DNA of 64,000 bases from Streptomyces sclerotialus (GCA_000719105.1 JODX01000001.1:62001-126000), one strand, 5' to 3'; positions 1 through 7,606 are shown, counted from the stretch's first letter. Numbers and translations: made by a program. The notes: generated by a model from the sequence alone, not told the origin.

Positions 1-1338
1 CTTGCCGACGTCGATGCGGGGAACGCTGACCCCGGAGTCGTCGGTGACGGTCGTCCCGGTTGTCTTCAGCAGCGACTCGAGGTCCGTGATGCTCTTGTCC
101 GGGTAGGCCTGCCTCAGCACGGCGAGGGCTCCGGCCACATGGGGAGCGGCCATGGAGGTGCCGTTCTTGGAGTCGTAGCCGCTGAGCACGGAGGAGACGA
201 TGCCGTTGCCGGGGGCGAAGACGTCCAGCAGCGGGCCGCGGTTGCTGAAGGAGGAGATCTCGTCGTCGTCGGTGGTGGAGCCGACGGCGATCGCGGAGGG
301 CACGCAGGCGGGGGCGTTGACGGCGGTCTCCAGGCCGTTGTTGCCGGCCGCGACCACCGTGGCGACTCCAGCGGCGAGCAGCTTGTCGATCGCCGGCTTG
401 CGGGCGTCGTTGTTGCAGGCGCTGCTGTAGCTCGCCGATCCCAGGCTCAGGTTGGCCGCGACGACGGGGGTGCCTGCCTGCTGCAGCTCCCACACCTTCT
501 CCAGGGCCGCGATCTGGGCGCTGGTGAAGCTGCGGAGACAGGGGGTGGTAGCGGCGGCGGCGCAGTACTTCGCGGAGTCGAGCTTGCTGAAGACCTGGAT
601 GGCGATGATGTCGGCGTCGGGGGCGACACCGGTCGCGGGGGCTCCGGACAGGCCGGTGCCGTCGCCCGCGGCGATACCGGCCACGTGGGTGCCGTGGTCG
701 CATCCGTCGAGGGTGGCGCAGGAGGTGGCGGCGGAGTTCGCGGCGCCGGTGCCCTCCTGCTCGGCGGTGCCGTCGGGGCACAGGCTGGTGGCGCCGTAGG
801 CGGCGTCGACCGGCGAGAAGCAGGCCTCGGCGACGACCCGGCCCTTCAGGAACGGATGGTTCGCGGCGATGCCGGTGTCCAGGACGGCGATCGCGCTGCC
901 CTTGCCGGTCATGCCCGCCGCGATGGCCTGGTCACCACCGATGAGGGGCACGCTCTCGTCCAGCGCCGGCGGCACCGGTACGTCCTCGCTGACGCTGACC
1001 ACGCCTTCCTGAGCGGCCAGTTCCTCGAGTCCGGCGCGGTCGACCCTGAGGGTGACGACCGGCAGGGTCGAGAAGGCCTGCACCGTCTCACCGGTGCTCG
1101 CCGCGCTGGAGAGGTCGTCGCGCTTCTCGGTGACGACGTTGACGCGCACGGTGTCGCCGTCGGCGGTCGCGTCGTACAGCGGCGGGTCGATCGGGTCGTT
1201 CTGCGTCGCGCTTCCCGCCAGGTCGTCGGCTGCGGTCGTCGCGGTGGTGCTCAGGGACGTCACAGCATGGGCAGGGATCGCGCCGAGGGTCACGGTCATC
1301 ACCGTGGTGACGACCGTGGTCCATATCCGTCTATTCAT
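1..1338 (-). CDS. Secreted S8 (subtilisin-like) serine protease, 3' end beyond window
   Basis: The gene reads leftward and is cut by the window edge after 446 codons, so it has no visible stop. It begins MNRRIWTTVVTTVMTV and has a signal peptide ending near AHA (about residue 30). An I9-like propeptide follows (about residues 60-125), then the subtilisin fold. The catalytic triad is visible: Asp154 in AVLDTGI, His218 in HGTHVAGI and Ser395 in NGTSMAAPHVAG, with the oxyanion-hole Asn in VVAAGNNG. It should be an exported endopeptidase matured by propeptide removal. Several cysteines (CDHGTH region, CNND, CVPS) suggest disulfides in the secreted form. The substrate is unknown, and the missing C-terminus could carry extra domains. 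Confidence 0.93.
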   Translation of the reverse strand, partial: MNRRIWTTVVTTVMTVTLGAIPAHAVTSLSTTATTAADDLAGSATQNDPIDPPLYDATADGDTVRVNVVTEKRDDLSSAASTGETVQAFSTLPVVTLRVDRAGLEELAAQEGVVSVSEDVPVPPALDESVPLIGGDQAIAAGMTGKGSAIAVLDTGIAANHPFLKGRVVAEACFSPVDAAYGATSLCPDGTAEQEGTGAANSAATSCATLDGCDHGTHVAGIAAGDGTGLSGAPATGVAPDADIIAIQVFSKLDSAKYCAAAATTPCLRSFTSAQIAALEKVWELQQAGTPVVAANLSLGSASYSSACNNDARKPAIDKLLAAGVATVVAAGNNGLETAVNAPACVPSAIAVGSTTDDDEISSFSNRGPLLDVFAPGNGIVSSVLSGYDSKNGTSMAAPHVAGALAVLRQAYPDKSITDLESLLKTTGTTVTDDSGVSVPRIDVGK

Positions 1339-1724
1339 GTCGCTCTCGGGTAAGCAGGCATGACTCAGCATGCGGGGATGTGAGTGGAGAATTCCGGCAG
1401 GGAAAAACCGGGTGACGAAATGTGTCTGCTGCGATTTCACGCACGAGGGCGTGACGCACTGGCGTGATCCGTCAAGGCCGTAGGGGAAAGCGGTCGGCTG
1501 TGCCGACCGCAGCGGCGACGGGAAGCGCTGTAGTGCACAGGCACCCCGTACAGACGGGTCCGCTCGATCGGGTCGAAGACTAGGGCGGCGGAGATCACAT
1601 CCGCAAGGCCCTCTTGAGCGGAATGGAGAGATCCGATTGCTGCAGCGGGTTGCTACAGCAACTCTCACCGGTGTTCGCCGTGAATATGGCGAGCCTTATT
1701 GGTGCACTACTGCAAAAAGAAGAT
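1339..1724. other. Intergenic stretch without a recognisable gene
   Basis: About 390 bases separate the protease start from the terminator hairpin of the leftward cluster that begins at 2789. Both strands hold only short ORFs with poor codon structure. The stretch should contain the promoter of the S8 protease, but I could not pick convincing -10/-35 boxes. Confidence 0.5.
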
Positions 1725-1757
1725 GTCGGCGTACGCACTTGAAGTGCATACGCCGAC
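1725..1757 (-). terminator. Hairpin terminator of the DUF2975/HTH/34-aa cluster
   Basis: GTCGGCGTACGCACTT (1725-1740) is followed almost at once by AAGTGCATACGCCGAC (1742-1757), a 16-bp stem with one C/A mismatch. It lies just after the stop of the leftward 34-codon gene. The stem is strong without a clear U-tract, as is usual in Streptomyces. Confidence 0.7.
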
Positions 1758-1767
1758 GGAAGGGGTC

Positions 1768-1872
1768 TCAGCGGCGGGTGAGCCAGCGGCCCACGCCGAT
1801 CGCCGCGGTGACCAAAAGAACCAGGACGACTGCGAGGGTGATTGCCGTGCCCGTGTCCATGATGCTGAGCAT
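1768..1872 (-). CDS. 34-residue single-pass membrane peptide
   Basis: This is a tiny ORF of 34 codons plus stop that begins MLSIMDTGTAITLAV and ends GRWLTRR. It has one hydrophobic segment (about residues 9-27) followed by an Arg-rich tail, so it should sit in the membrane with the tail inside. A good AAAAGGAG ribosome site lies a few bases before the ATG. It is the third gene in line after the leftward DUF2975 and HTH genes and is closed by a strong hairpin, which suggests cotranscription. I do not recognise the family. The strong RBS, one clean hydrophobic helix and positively charged end argue for a real gene. It could be a regulatory or toxin-like peptide, but nothing in the sequence decides this. 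Confidence 0.6.
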   Translation of the reverse strand: MLSIMDTGTAITLAVVLVLLVTAAIGVGRWLTRR

Positions 1873-1917
1873 GTGCGTCTCCTTTTCCGGGGGAACGTGT
1901 CGAATTGGTCGTGTGGG

Positions 1918-2175
1918 TCAGGACTTCGGAGGGTTTCTGGAGGGCGATCCGGGGCGGTAGCTGAGCAGGTCGCCCGGCTGGCACTGCAGGACTTCGCAGA
2001 TTCGGGTGAGGGTGGTGAACCGGATCGCTTTGGCGCGTCCGTTCTTGAGCACGGACAGGTTGACGTTGGTGACGCCGACGTGGCCGGCGAGTTCGGTGAG
2101 GGTCATGCCGCGCTCGCTCAGGAGCTTGTCGAGGTGCACCTCGATGTCATGACCCTCGTGGTCGTCGGCGGCCAT
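1918..2175 (-). CDS. HTH XRE-family regulator (YozG/Cro-type)
   Basis: The 85-residue protein is almost entirely one Cro/C1-type helix-turn-helix: VHLDKLLSERGMTLTELAGHVGVTNVNLSVLKNGRAKA, then an aliphatic helix ending in LQCQPGDLL. This is the compact class that usually accompanies DUF2975 membrane proteins. Its ATG shares one base with the stop of the upstream DUF2975 gene (TGATG), so the two are translationally coupled. It probably represses its own operon, perhaps at the TATCGAT-rich inverted repeat at 2801-2837. The ending (PGSPSRNPPKS) is polar and probably unstructured. Confidence 0.9.
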   Translation of the reverse strand: MAADDHEGHDIEVHLDKLLSERGMTLTELAGHVGVTNVNLSVLKNGRAKAIRFTTLTRICEVLQCQPGDLLSYRPGSPSRNPPKS

Positions 2176-2789
2176 CAGACGACTCCTTCGAGGTCCTCAC
2201 GCATGGACGTGCCCGCGCGGGTGATCCGTGCGAAGGTCAGCAGTCCGAGACCGGTGAGTGCGGCCAGGTAGGGGGGTGTCCACAGGCCGAGCCAGGTCCC
2301 GGCCGAGAACTCCGCGGTTTGGGCCAGTTGCGCGAGCAGAGCCGCTCTGGCGTTCGCCTCGGTGATCTCGACGACCAGGCTCCCGACCAGCAGCCACCAG
2401 CCGAGCAGGCGAAGCCGGGATGCCGTCCGCGTGGTGTAGACACCGTCTCGCGCCGCGCCTTGAAGGAGCCGGTGCAGCAGGAAGAGACCGCTGATCAGGA
2501 GCGACGTCGATGGCAGTTCGCCGAGCTCGTTCAGCAGACGCAGGTGGGCGCCGGGGGCCTCGGCGCAGTAGCGGGGGATCGAGTCGACCTGCGCCCCGTT
2601 CTCGGGGGCGAAGGCTTCGGTGGTGGTCGAGCTGGTCGTCGCATCGTCGGTGACGCAGACGATGACGTCCCCCCAACTGCCCTGGACGGCCGAGTAGACG
2701 AGCCCTGCCGTCAGGAGGGCCAGCAGGGTGCGCAGGATGATGGACACGACCGTGGCCATGGGTTCGAGCATCTTCCGGTCTTCGGTCAT
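2175..2789 (-). CDS. DUF2975 four-helix membrane protein
   Basis: This 204-residue integral membrane protein has four hydrophobic segments at about residues 11-35, 95-115, 127-150 and 170-190. A polar, probably extracytoplasmic loop of about 50 residues lies between the first two. The pattern and the coupled HTH gene match the DUF2975/HTH module found across Gram-positive bacteria, whose biochemical role is not known to me. The gene is the first of the leftward cluster. Its ATG lies just downstream of an inverted repeat that probably contains the promoter or operator. A role as membrane sensor or modulator of the partner regulator is an inference. Confidence 0.85.
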   Translation of the reverse strand: MTEDRKMLEPMATVVSIILRTLLALLTAGLVYSAVQGSWGDVIVCVTDDATTSSTTTEAFAPENGAQVDSIPRYCAEAPGAHLRLLNELGELPSTSLLISGLFLLHRLLQGAARDGVYTTRTASRLRLLGWWLLVGSLVVEITEANARAALLAQLAQTAEFSAGTWLGLWTPPYLAALTGLGLLTFARITRAGTSMREDLEGVV

Positions 2790-2800
2790 GACCCCGCCCC

Positions 2801-2837
2801 GCTTATCGATTATCGATGTTATCGAGAAACGATAAGC
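2801..2837 (-). promoter_or_regulatory. TATCGAT-rich inverted repeat before the DUF2975/HTH operon
   Basis: GCTTATCG (2801-2808) and CGATAAGC (2830-2837) form an 8-bp inverted repeat around further TATCGAT-like motifs at 2803-2826. It lies 12-48 bases upstream of the DUF2975 start and is very AT-rich for this genome. A likely operator and promoter for the HTH protein made by the operon; the assignment is an inference. Confidence 0.55.
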
Positions 2838-2943
2838 GTCAGTGTGGTGTGAGGCAACCCCTGCATGTCGCGACGGGAGCGGATGGAAGGGGGTGGGCCG
2901 TGAGCCGGTCGCCGGCGATGTTCATGTCCGACTCGTCGAGCGC

Positions 2944-3135
2944 CTACCGGTACGGGGCAGGAGGGAGTGTGGCTGCGTACGAGATGAACTCCGCCCAGGC
3001 TGCGGGTGTGACGGTGAGCCTGTGCCCGCCTGCGTTCTTCGAGTCGCGTATGTGGACGGTGGTGGAGGTGGTGGCCATCTCGACGCAATTCGAGCCATCG
3101 CCGCTGTACGTGGACTTCCGCCAGGAGGTGTGCAC
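2944..3135 (-). CDS. DUF397 protein
   Basis: The 63-residue protein has the DUF397 signature: WRKSTYSGDGSNCVEMA near the start, then VHIRDSKN and TVTPAAWAEFI. Such proteins are almost always coded beside a WhiJ/Scr1-type HTH regulator, as here, where the regulator ends 12 bases upstream on the same strand. In Streptomyces these pairs are linked to developmental control and have been described as toxin/antitoxin-like, the small protein thought to act on the regulator. The start is ATG at 3135. No membrane or signal segments are present. Confidence 0.9.
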   Translation of the reverse strand: MHTSWRKSTYSGDGSNCVEMATTSTTVHIRDSKNAGGHRLTVTPAAWAEFISYAATLPPAPYR

Positions 3136-3147
3136 GACCAGTTCCTT

Positions 3148-4002
3148 TCAGAGTTCCTGCGCACAGCGCTTCATGAAGTCGCGTGACTCGGTGCAGCTGA
3201 GGGCGCAGGAACCCATGCGGTCCAGCACGGCGCGGTACTTGCTCAGCTGAGTCTCCGCGTCGAGGAACTCGCAAGCTCCATGCTGAGAGTCCAACTGAAC
3301 CGTGTCGAGCGGCGGAACCGGTCCCGCGACGTAGTCGAAGGACTGCCCCGTGGTCGGGAAGCGGCTCGCCCCGAAGGGGATGACGCGGACGGTGACATGG
3401 GGCAGTTCGCTCATGTCGATCAGGTGCTTGAGCTGGCCGAGGGTGACGGCGGGACCGCCGAAGCCCATGCGGAGTGCAGCCTCGTGGAGGATGGCCGTGT
3501 ACGACGGCGGGTGGTCCCGGTGCAGGATCCCTTGCCGCTTGATGCGATGCGTGAGGCGGTGCTCGATCTCGTACTGCCGCATGGGCGGCACCACTTCCTG
3601 GAACAGGCAGCGGGCGTAGTCGGTGGTCTGCAGCAATGCCGGGACGTGGATGACGAGCGCTGCGCGCAACGCGGTGGCGTGGTGCTCCAGTTCGGCCAGA
3701 TCGACGAGCGCGCCGGGTACGTGCTCGCGGTACTCCTCCCACCAGCCGCGTACTCGTCGGCCTGTCATGGCGGCGAGGGCTTCGATGAGCGGTTCGTCGG
3801 CGCAGTCGTAGGCGTGCGCCATGGAGCGGACCCGGTCTGCGCTGACCGGTGTGCGGCCGGTCTCGATCATGCTGACGCGTGCTTGGTTGACGCCGAGCAG
3901 CGTGGCGGCCGCAGTGGCGGTAAGACCGGCTCGTTCGCGTAGTTTGCGCAGCTCAATGCCCAGTCTCCGCTGCCTCAGCGTGGGATTGCTGGTGGGCGGC
4001 AC
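3148..4002 (-). CDS. WhiJ/Scr1-type regulator (XRE HTH + DUF5753)
   Basis: The 284-residue protein has an N-terminal HTH at about residues 10-65 (LRKLRERAGLTATAAATLLG, then VNQARVSMIETGRTPVSADRVR). The C-terminal DUF5753 domain spans about residues 90-275 and includes the family hallmarks VPALLQTTDYAR and HEAALRMGFGGP. It starts at GTG 4002 with AAAGGA just before it. The DUF397 gene follows on the same strand, and a broken HATPase gene lies divergently. This set of HTH, DUF397 and histidine-kinase-like ATPase is the WhiJ-like accessory cluster, many copies of which occur in each Streptomyces genome. Two inverted repeats in the divergent gap are candidate operators. Confidence 0.92.
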   Translation of the reverse strand: MPPTSNPTLRQRRLGIELRKLRERAGLTATAAATLLGVNQARVSMIETGRTPVSADRVRSMAHAYDCADEPLIEALAAMTGRRVRGWWEEYREHVPGALVDLAELEHHATALRAALVIHVPALLQTTDYARCLFQEVVPPMRQYEIEHRLTHRIKRQGILHRDHPPSYTAILHEAALRMGFGGPAVTLGQLKHLIDMSELPHVTVRVIPFGASRFPTTGQSFDYVAGPVPPLDTVQLDSQHGACEFLDAETQLSKYRAVLDRMGSCALSCTESRDFMKRCAQEL

Positions 4003-4041
4003 AGTGTGTCCTTTCCGGCCGTTGCGGGGCGTCTGCGCTCC

Positions 4042-4096
4042 CTCACACAGGTGAGAAACAGAAGCTTCCTGTGCATTCGGTTAGAGGTATCTAACC
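4042..4096. promoter_or_regulatory. Two inverted repeats in the divergent regulator/ATPase gap
   Basis: GGTTAGA (4079-4085), four bases, then TCTAACC (4090-4096) is a perfect inverted repeat. CTCAC (4042-4046), four bases, then GTGAG (4051-4055) is a second. Both lie between the WhiJ-like gene (start 4002) and the ATPase gene (start 4210), where operators for the HTH protein would be expected. Confidence 0.55.
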
Positions 4097-4209
4097 AGCC
4101 GTTCTACGGTGGTCACGTACCACTCAACGGCCGCACCCGTAAGCCGGAAGCGCACCTGACTCCAGGCACTGCCACCGCCCAGTACGGCACTCGCACTCGG
4201 AGGCAATCG

Positions 4210-4670
4210 ATGGTCACCGTATCCCCGCCCGACACCTGGGTGTACACGCTCCGCCTGCCGCATGACCCCCGCGCCGCACGGGTCGCACGCACGACCGTGC
4301 GGGCGGCGCTCCACGGTCATGGTCTCCACGAAGTGCTCGACGTAGCCGAGTTGTTGACGTTCGAGATGGTCGGCAACGTCTACCGCCATACGGAAGGCCC
4401 CGCCTTGCTACGGCTGACCTCGCTGGGAGGCGGACGATTGCGGGGGTGCGGGACAGCCACCCGTACGTCCCCGCTCCCTTCGGTGAGCCTCCCTGGAATC
4501 ACGTGGACCCGGCCCCGGTGGACGCCGAAAGCGGTCGTGGACTGCACCTCGTACAGCTCTACGCGGACGTGTGGGGCGGTCGGCCGCTGAGGCGCGACCC
4601 GGTCGGAGGGATCGCCGGGAAGGTCCTGTGGTTCGAAGTGGGCGGCGCCGTCGGACGTTCCGGCAGGTAG
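4210..4670 (+). pseudogene. HATPase (anti-sigma/SpoIIAB-like) gene with a frameshift
   Basis: Two overlapping frames together encode one ATP-binding protein of about 153 residues. The first frame (ATG 4210) carries the N-box region LLTFEMVGNVYRHTEG and then runs into nonsense-like sequence after about residue 76. The second frame continues with VRDSHPYVPAPFGEPPW and the G-box DAESGRGLHLVQLYADVWGG, ending at 4670. The switch falls at a run of five G bases (4442-4446), and one extra G would restore one continuous gene. This is the small histidine-kinase-like ATPase family that usually sits beside WhiJ/DUF397 genes. Possible causes are a sequencing or assembly error, a true pseudogene, or a -1 frameshift at C GGG GGT. 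The homopolymer favours the first two. Confidence 0.75.
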
Positions 4671-4789
4671 CGAGCGTGTAACCGGGGGCGGGACGCACTT
4701 GCGCGGTGATCGGCGTGGTGGTTGTTTGGAGCGCGTGGGGCGGGTGTTCCTTCAGCTCGCCGACGTTGTGCGAGGAGTGACACCCGACG

Positions 4790-5106
4790 ATGACCCAGCC
4801 TCCCGGCCCACCGCCGTACCCGGGGTCCTGCGATCCGCCGTCGGGCCCGTACGCGGCACCGCAGCCGCTGCCGCCGATGTACGGCGCCCCGTACGGGAGT
4901 TACCCGCCGCCACCGCCCCCGCCGGGGGAGGGCCAGTGGCAGGACGAGGAGACCCGGACCCCCACGGCCGGCTCGTCGTACGAGTCCGGGGAGACGAGTC
5001 CGGCCTCCTCCACGGGACGGTGCGCCGTGACGGTGACGAGGTGGTCATCAGCTGGGAGGACGGCGGCAGCGACACGCTCGGGTACATCGGGGCGGTCTCG
5101 CAATGA
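4790..5106 (+). pseudogene. Short proline-rich protein gene, apparently frameshifted
   Basis: The start ATG at 4790 follows a GAGGAG ribosome site and encodes a Pro/Tyr-rich N-terminus (MTQPPGPPPYPG, then PPPPPPPGEGQWQ). After about 4940-4965 the convincing coding frame changes. The other frame gives a regular, charged C-terminus (HGRLVVRVRGDESGLL, then DGDEVVISWEDGG, then LGYIGAVSQ) that stops at 5106, with better GC at third positions. Without a shift, the original frame would run Ser/Thr/Arg-rich to 5134 and overlap the next ATG as ATGA, so an intact gene cannot be excluded. I do not recognise the family. It precedes another Pro/Gln-rich membrane protein and may form an operon with it. Confidence 0.5.
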
Positions 5107-5130
5107 GGGAAACGAGGGGGACGTACGGCA

Positions 5131-6069
5131 ATGAGTAAGCGGCAGACGAGGAAGATGCTCGAGCTGATGGCCACGGGCGAGCCCGTCACGGTCACCAGCC
5201 CCATGGCGTCCGTGAAGAAGCTGGCCCGGCTCGCGCACATCGCCCAGCAGTTCGGGTACGAGTACGCGGACGTACGGCAGGGCGGCGCGAACAACGCGAC
5301 GCTGACGATGCTCATCGTGCCCGACCTCAGCCCGCAGGCGCGGGAGCGGGCCGCCCGCAACTGGGCCCAGTACCCGAACGCCGGTGACGGCGTCTCCCTG
5401 CCGCCGGCCGGGCCGGAGGCCCTCGAACTCCTCAAGGCGCGCATCAACTTCGACCTGACCGGCAAGAGCGCCGAGAAGCGGATGGGGTTCGCGGCGCTGG
5501 GTGTGACCGTCGGGTGTGTGATCCTCGCCGTCCGGCTGGGCGGGGAGTCCGCCGACTTCGTCGTGGCGGGTGTCGCATGGGTGCTGCTCATGGCCGTCCT
5601 CGCCATCGGGCTCCTCGTCAACCGCAAGCGCAACGCCAAGTTCGCGGCCAGGCTCGGCGCGGCCGGTTTCGTCCCGGTGACGGACGAGAGCGGCCGGGTG
5701 CGCTATCTGCCCTCCGGCGGACAGCTGCCGGGGCACGGCAACCCGTTCGCGGGCGCGGGGCAGCAGCAGCCGGGGCCGCCGTACGGTGCGCCCGGTGCCG
5801 TGCCGCCACAGGCGAACCCGTATCAGCAGCCCCCGTACCCGCAGCAGCCCCCGTACCCGCAGCAGTCCCCGTACCCGCAGCAGCCCCCGTACCCGCAGCA
5901 GCCCCCGTACCCGCAGCAGCCTCCATACCCGCAGGTCCCGCACCAGCAGAACCCGTATCAGCAGCCCTCGTACCAGCAACAGAACCCATACCTGCAGCAG
6001 AACCCCTACGTGCAGCAGAACCCCTACCAGCAGCCGACACCACCCCACGGGCAGGCGCCCCGGCACTGA
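5131..6069 (+). CDS. Two-helix membrane protein with PYPQQP repeat tail
   Basis: The 312-residue protein has a soluble N-terminal domain (about 1-110), two hydrophobic helices at about residues 118-137 and 143-164, then a short basic segment. The last 100 residues are a low-complexity tail dominated by PYPQQP and NPYQQ repeats. I do not recognise a named domain. The N-terminal part (SPMASVKKLARLAHIAQQFG) looks like a conserved actinobacterial protein of unknown role. The start ATG at 5131 has a GAGGGGGA ribosome site. The Pro/Tyr/Gln tail is probably disordered, and whether it faces the cytoplasm depends on the short two-helix hairpin. The repeats invite length variation by slippage. Confidence 0.8.
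   Translation: MSKRQTRKMLELMATGEPVTVTSPMASVKKLARLAHIAQQFGYEYADVRQGGANNATLTMLIVPDLSPQARERAARNWAQYPNAGDGVSLPPAGPEALELLKARINFDLTGKSAEKRMGFAALGVTVGCVILAVRLGGESADFVVAGVAWVLLMAVLAIGLLVNRKRNAKFAARLGAAGFVPVTDESGRVRYLPSGGQLPGHGNPFAGAGQQQPGPPYGAPGAVPPQANPYQQPPYPQQPPYPQQSPYPQQPPYPQQPPYPQQPPYPQVPHQQNPYQQPSYQQQNPYLQQNPYVQQNPYQQPTPPHGQAPRH
5818..6047 (+). repeat. 15-base tandem repeat coding PYPQQ units
   Basis: From about 5833 the unit CCGTACCCGCAGCAG recurs about seven times with few changes, followed by looser CAGCAGAACCC units to about 6047. The array is in frame and codes the C-terminal tail of the membrane protein. Near-identical units suggest recent expansion. Confidence 0.85.
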
Positions 6070-6119
6070 GCCGCGGCGCCCCGCCCTCACCGGCCCGCCC
6101 CCACGCCGGTGAGAGCAAA

Positions 6120-6156
6120 GTTCCCTTTCGGTCACTCACGGCCACAGTGCGGAAAC
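6120..6156. promoter_or_regulatory. Candidate GlnR boxes before narK
   Basis: On the minus strand 6135-6120 reads GTGAC, six bases, GGAAC. On the plus strand 6141-6156 reads GCCAC, six bases, GAAAC. Both approximate the GlnR half-site pair gTnAc-n6-GaAAc. They lie 65-101 bases before the nitrate transporter start, where GlnR control would make sense. The arrangement is not the full canonical four-box site. Confidence 0.4.
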
Positions 6157-6220
6157 GCGCCCTCCCTACCTTCGGATCGCGACGTACGACAGGCGAGCAC
6201 CGGAGAACCGTGGAGGCGTC

Positions 6221-7606
6221 ATGACAGCCCCGAGCACAGCCCCCGCACCGAGCGGCAGGGGAGGCCGCTGGATCGAGCACTGGGATCCGGAGGACGAGGC
6301 CTTCTGGGAGGCGAGCGGCGAGAAGACCGCGAACCGCAACCTCTTCTTCTCCGTCCTGTCCGAGCACATCGGGTTCTCCGTCTGGACCATGTGGTCCGTG
6401 CTGGTGCTCTTCATGGGGCCGGAGTACGGGCTGACCCCGGCCGACAAGTTCCTGCTGACGTCGGTGGTCACGCTCGTCGGCGCGGTCGTCCGGGTGCCCT
6501 ACACCTTCGCCGTCGCGATCTTCGGCGGGCGGAACTGGACGATCATCTCCGCCAGTCTGCTGCTCGTCCCGACCGTCGCCGCCTTCGTGGTGATGGAGCC
6601 GGGGACCTCCTTCTCCACCTTCCTCCTGGTCGGCCTGCTGGCCGGTATCGGCGGCGGCAACTTCGCCTCCTCCATGACCAACATCAACGCCTTCTTCCCG
6701 CTGCGGAGGAAGGGCTGGGCCCTGGGGCTCAACGCGGGCGGCGGCAACATCGGCGTGCCCGTCATCCAGCTGATCGCCCTCGCCATCATCGGGGCCGGGG
6801 GCGGTCCGCGCCTGCTGCTCGGGATCTACATTCCGCTGATCCTCGTGGCCGCCGCTCTCTCCGCCGTCTACATGGACAACCTCTCGTCCGTGAGGAACGA
6901 CACCGGCGCCGCCAAGGACGCCGCGCGGGACGCGCACACCTGGATCATGTCCTTCCTCTACATCGGCACCTTCGGGTCGTTCATCGGCTACAGCTTCGCC
7001 TTCGGGATGGTGCTGCAGAACCAGTTCGGGCGGACCCCGCTCCAGGCGGCCTACCTCACCTTCATCGGCCCGCTGCTCGGCTCCCTCATCCGCCCCCTGG
7101 GCGGCAGGCTCGCCGACCGCTACGGCGGCGCGCGAATCACCCTGTACAACTACGTGGGCATGGGCGCCGCGACCGCCGTCCTGATCGGGGCCGGCATGCA
7201 GGAGTCGCTGCCGCTGTTCGTCACCGCCTTCGTGGTGCTGTTCGTGCTGAGCGGGCTCGGCAACGGCTCGACGTTCAAGATGATCCCCGGCATCTTCCAC
7301 GCCAAGGCCCTCGCCAAGGGGCTCCAGGGCGAGGAGGCCGCCGCGTACGGCCGCCGGCTCTCCGGTGCCTCCATGGGGCTCATCGGCGCGGTGGGCGCCC
7401 TCGGCGGCGTCGGCATCAACCTCGCCTTCCGCCAGTCGTTCCTGTCCGTGGGCTCCGGCACCGGGGCGTTCGTCGCCTTCCTCGCCTTCTACGCCGTCTG
7501 CTTCGCGGTCACCTGGGCCGTATACCTTCGCCGTCCGGCGGGCCGGGACGCGCAGGCCGCGACCACCGGCGAGGCGAAACCGCAGCTCAGTTATGTCGAG
7601 GTGTAA
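6221..7606 (+). CDS. narK: Nitrate/nitrite transporter, NarK family (MFS)
   Basis: The 461-residue major facilitator has 12 hydrophobic segments. The nitrate-signature glycine-rich motifs are visible: GLLAGIGGGNFASSMTNINAFFP (about residues 141-163) and GLNAGGGNIGVPVIQLIAL (about 171-189). The second nitrate motif, GASMGLIGAVGALGGVGIN, lies near residue 385. It exchanges nitrate and nitrite across the cytoplasmic membrane and serves uptake for assimilation or nitrite extrusion. GTGGAGG lies just before the ATG. The next gene is the nitrate regulator nnaR, and GlnR-like boxes lie upstream, so the pair is likely a nitrogen-responsive unit. The loop KDAARDAHTW between the two halves is typical of actinobacterial NarK. 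Confidence 0.95.
   Translation: MTAPSTAPAPSGRGGRWIEHWDPEDEAFWEASGEKTANRNLFFSVLSEHIGFSVWTMWSVLVLFMGPEYGLTPADKFLLTSVVTLVGAVVRVPYTFAVAIFGGRNWTIISASLLLVPTVAAFVVMEPGTSFSTFLLVGLLAGIGGGNFASSMTNINAFFPLRRKGWALGLNAGGGNIGVPVIQLIALAIIGAGGGPRLLLGIYIPLILVAAALSAVYMDNLSSVRNDTGAAKDAARDAHTWIMSFLYIGTFGSFIGYSFAFGMVLQNQFGRTPLQAAYLTFIGPLLGSLIRPLGGRLADRYGGARITLYNYVGMGAATAVLIGAGMQESLPLFVTAFVVLFVLSGLGNGSTFKMIPGIFHAKALAKGLQGEEAAAYGRRLSGASMGLIGAVGALGGVGINLAFRQSFLSVGSGTGAFVAFLAFYAVCFAVTWAVYLRRPAGRDAQAATTGEAKPQLSYVEV

Noticed and set aside
139..1353. Long open frame on the plus strand opposite the S8 protease gene
   Set aside because: It is Gly/Ala/Arg-rich shadow coding; the minus strand shows a full catalytic triad and signal peptide.
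5818..6047. CRISPR-like array
   Set aside because: Repeats are direct, in frame, without spacers, and code the PYPQQ tail.
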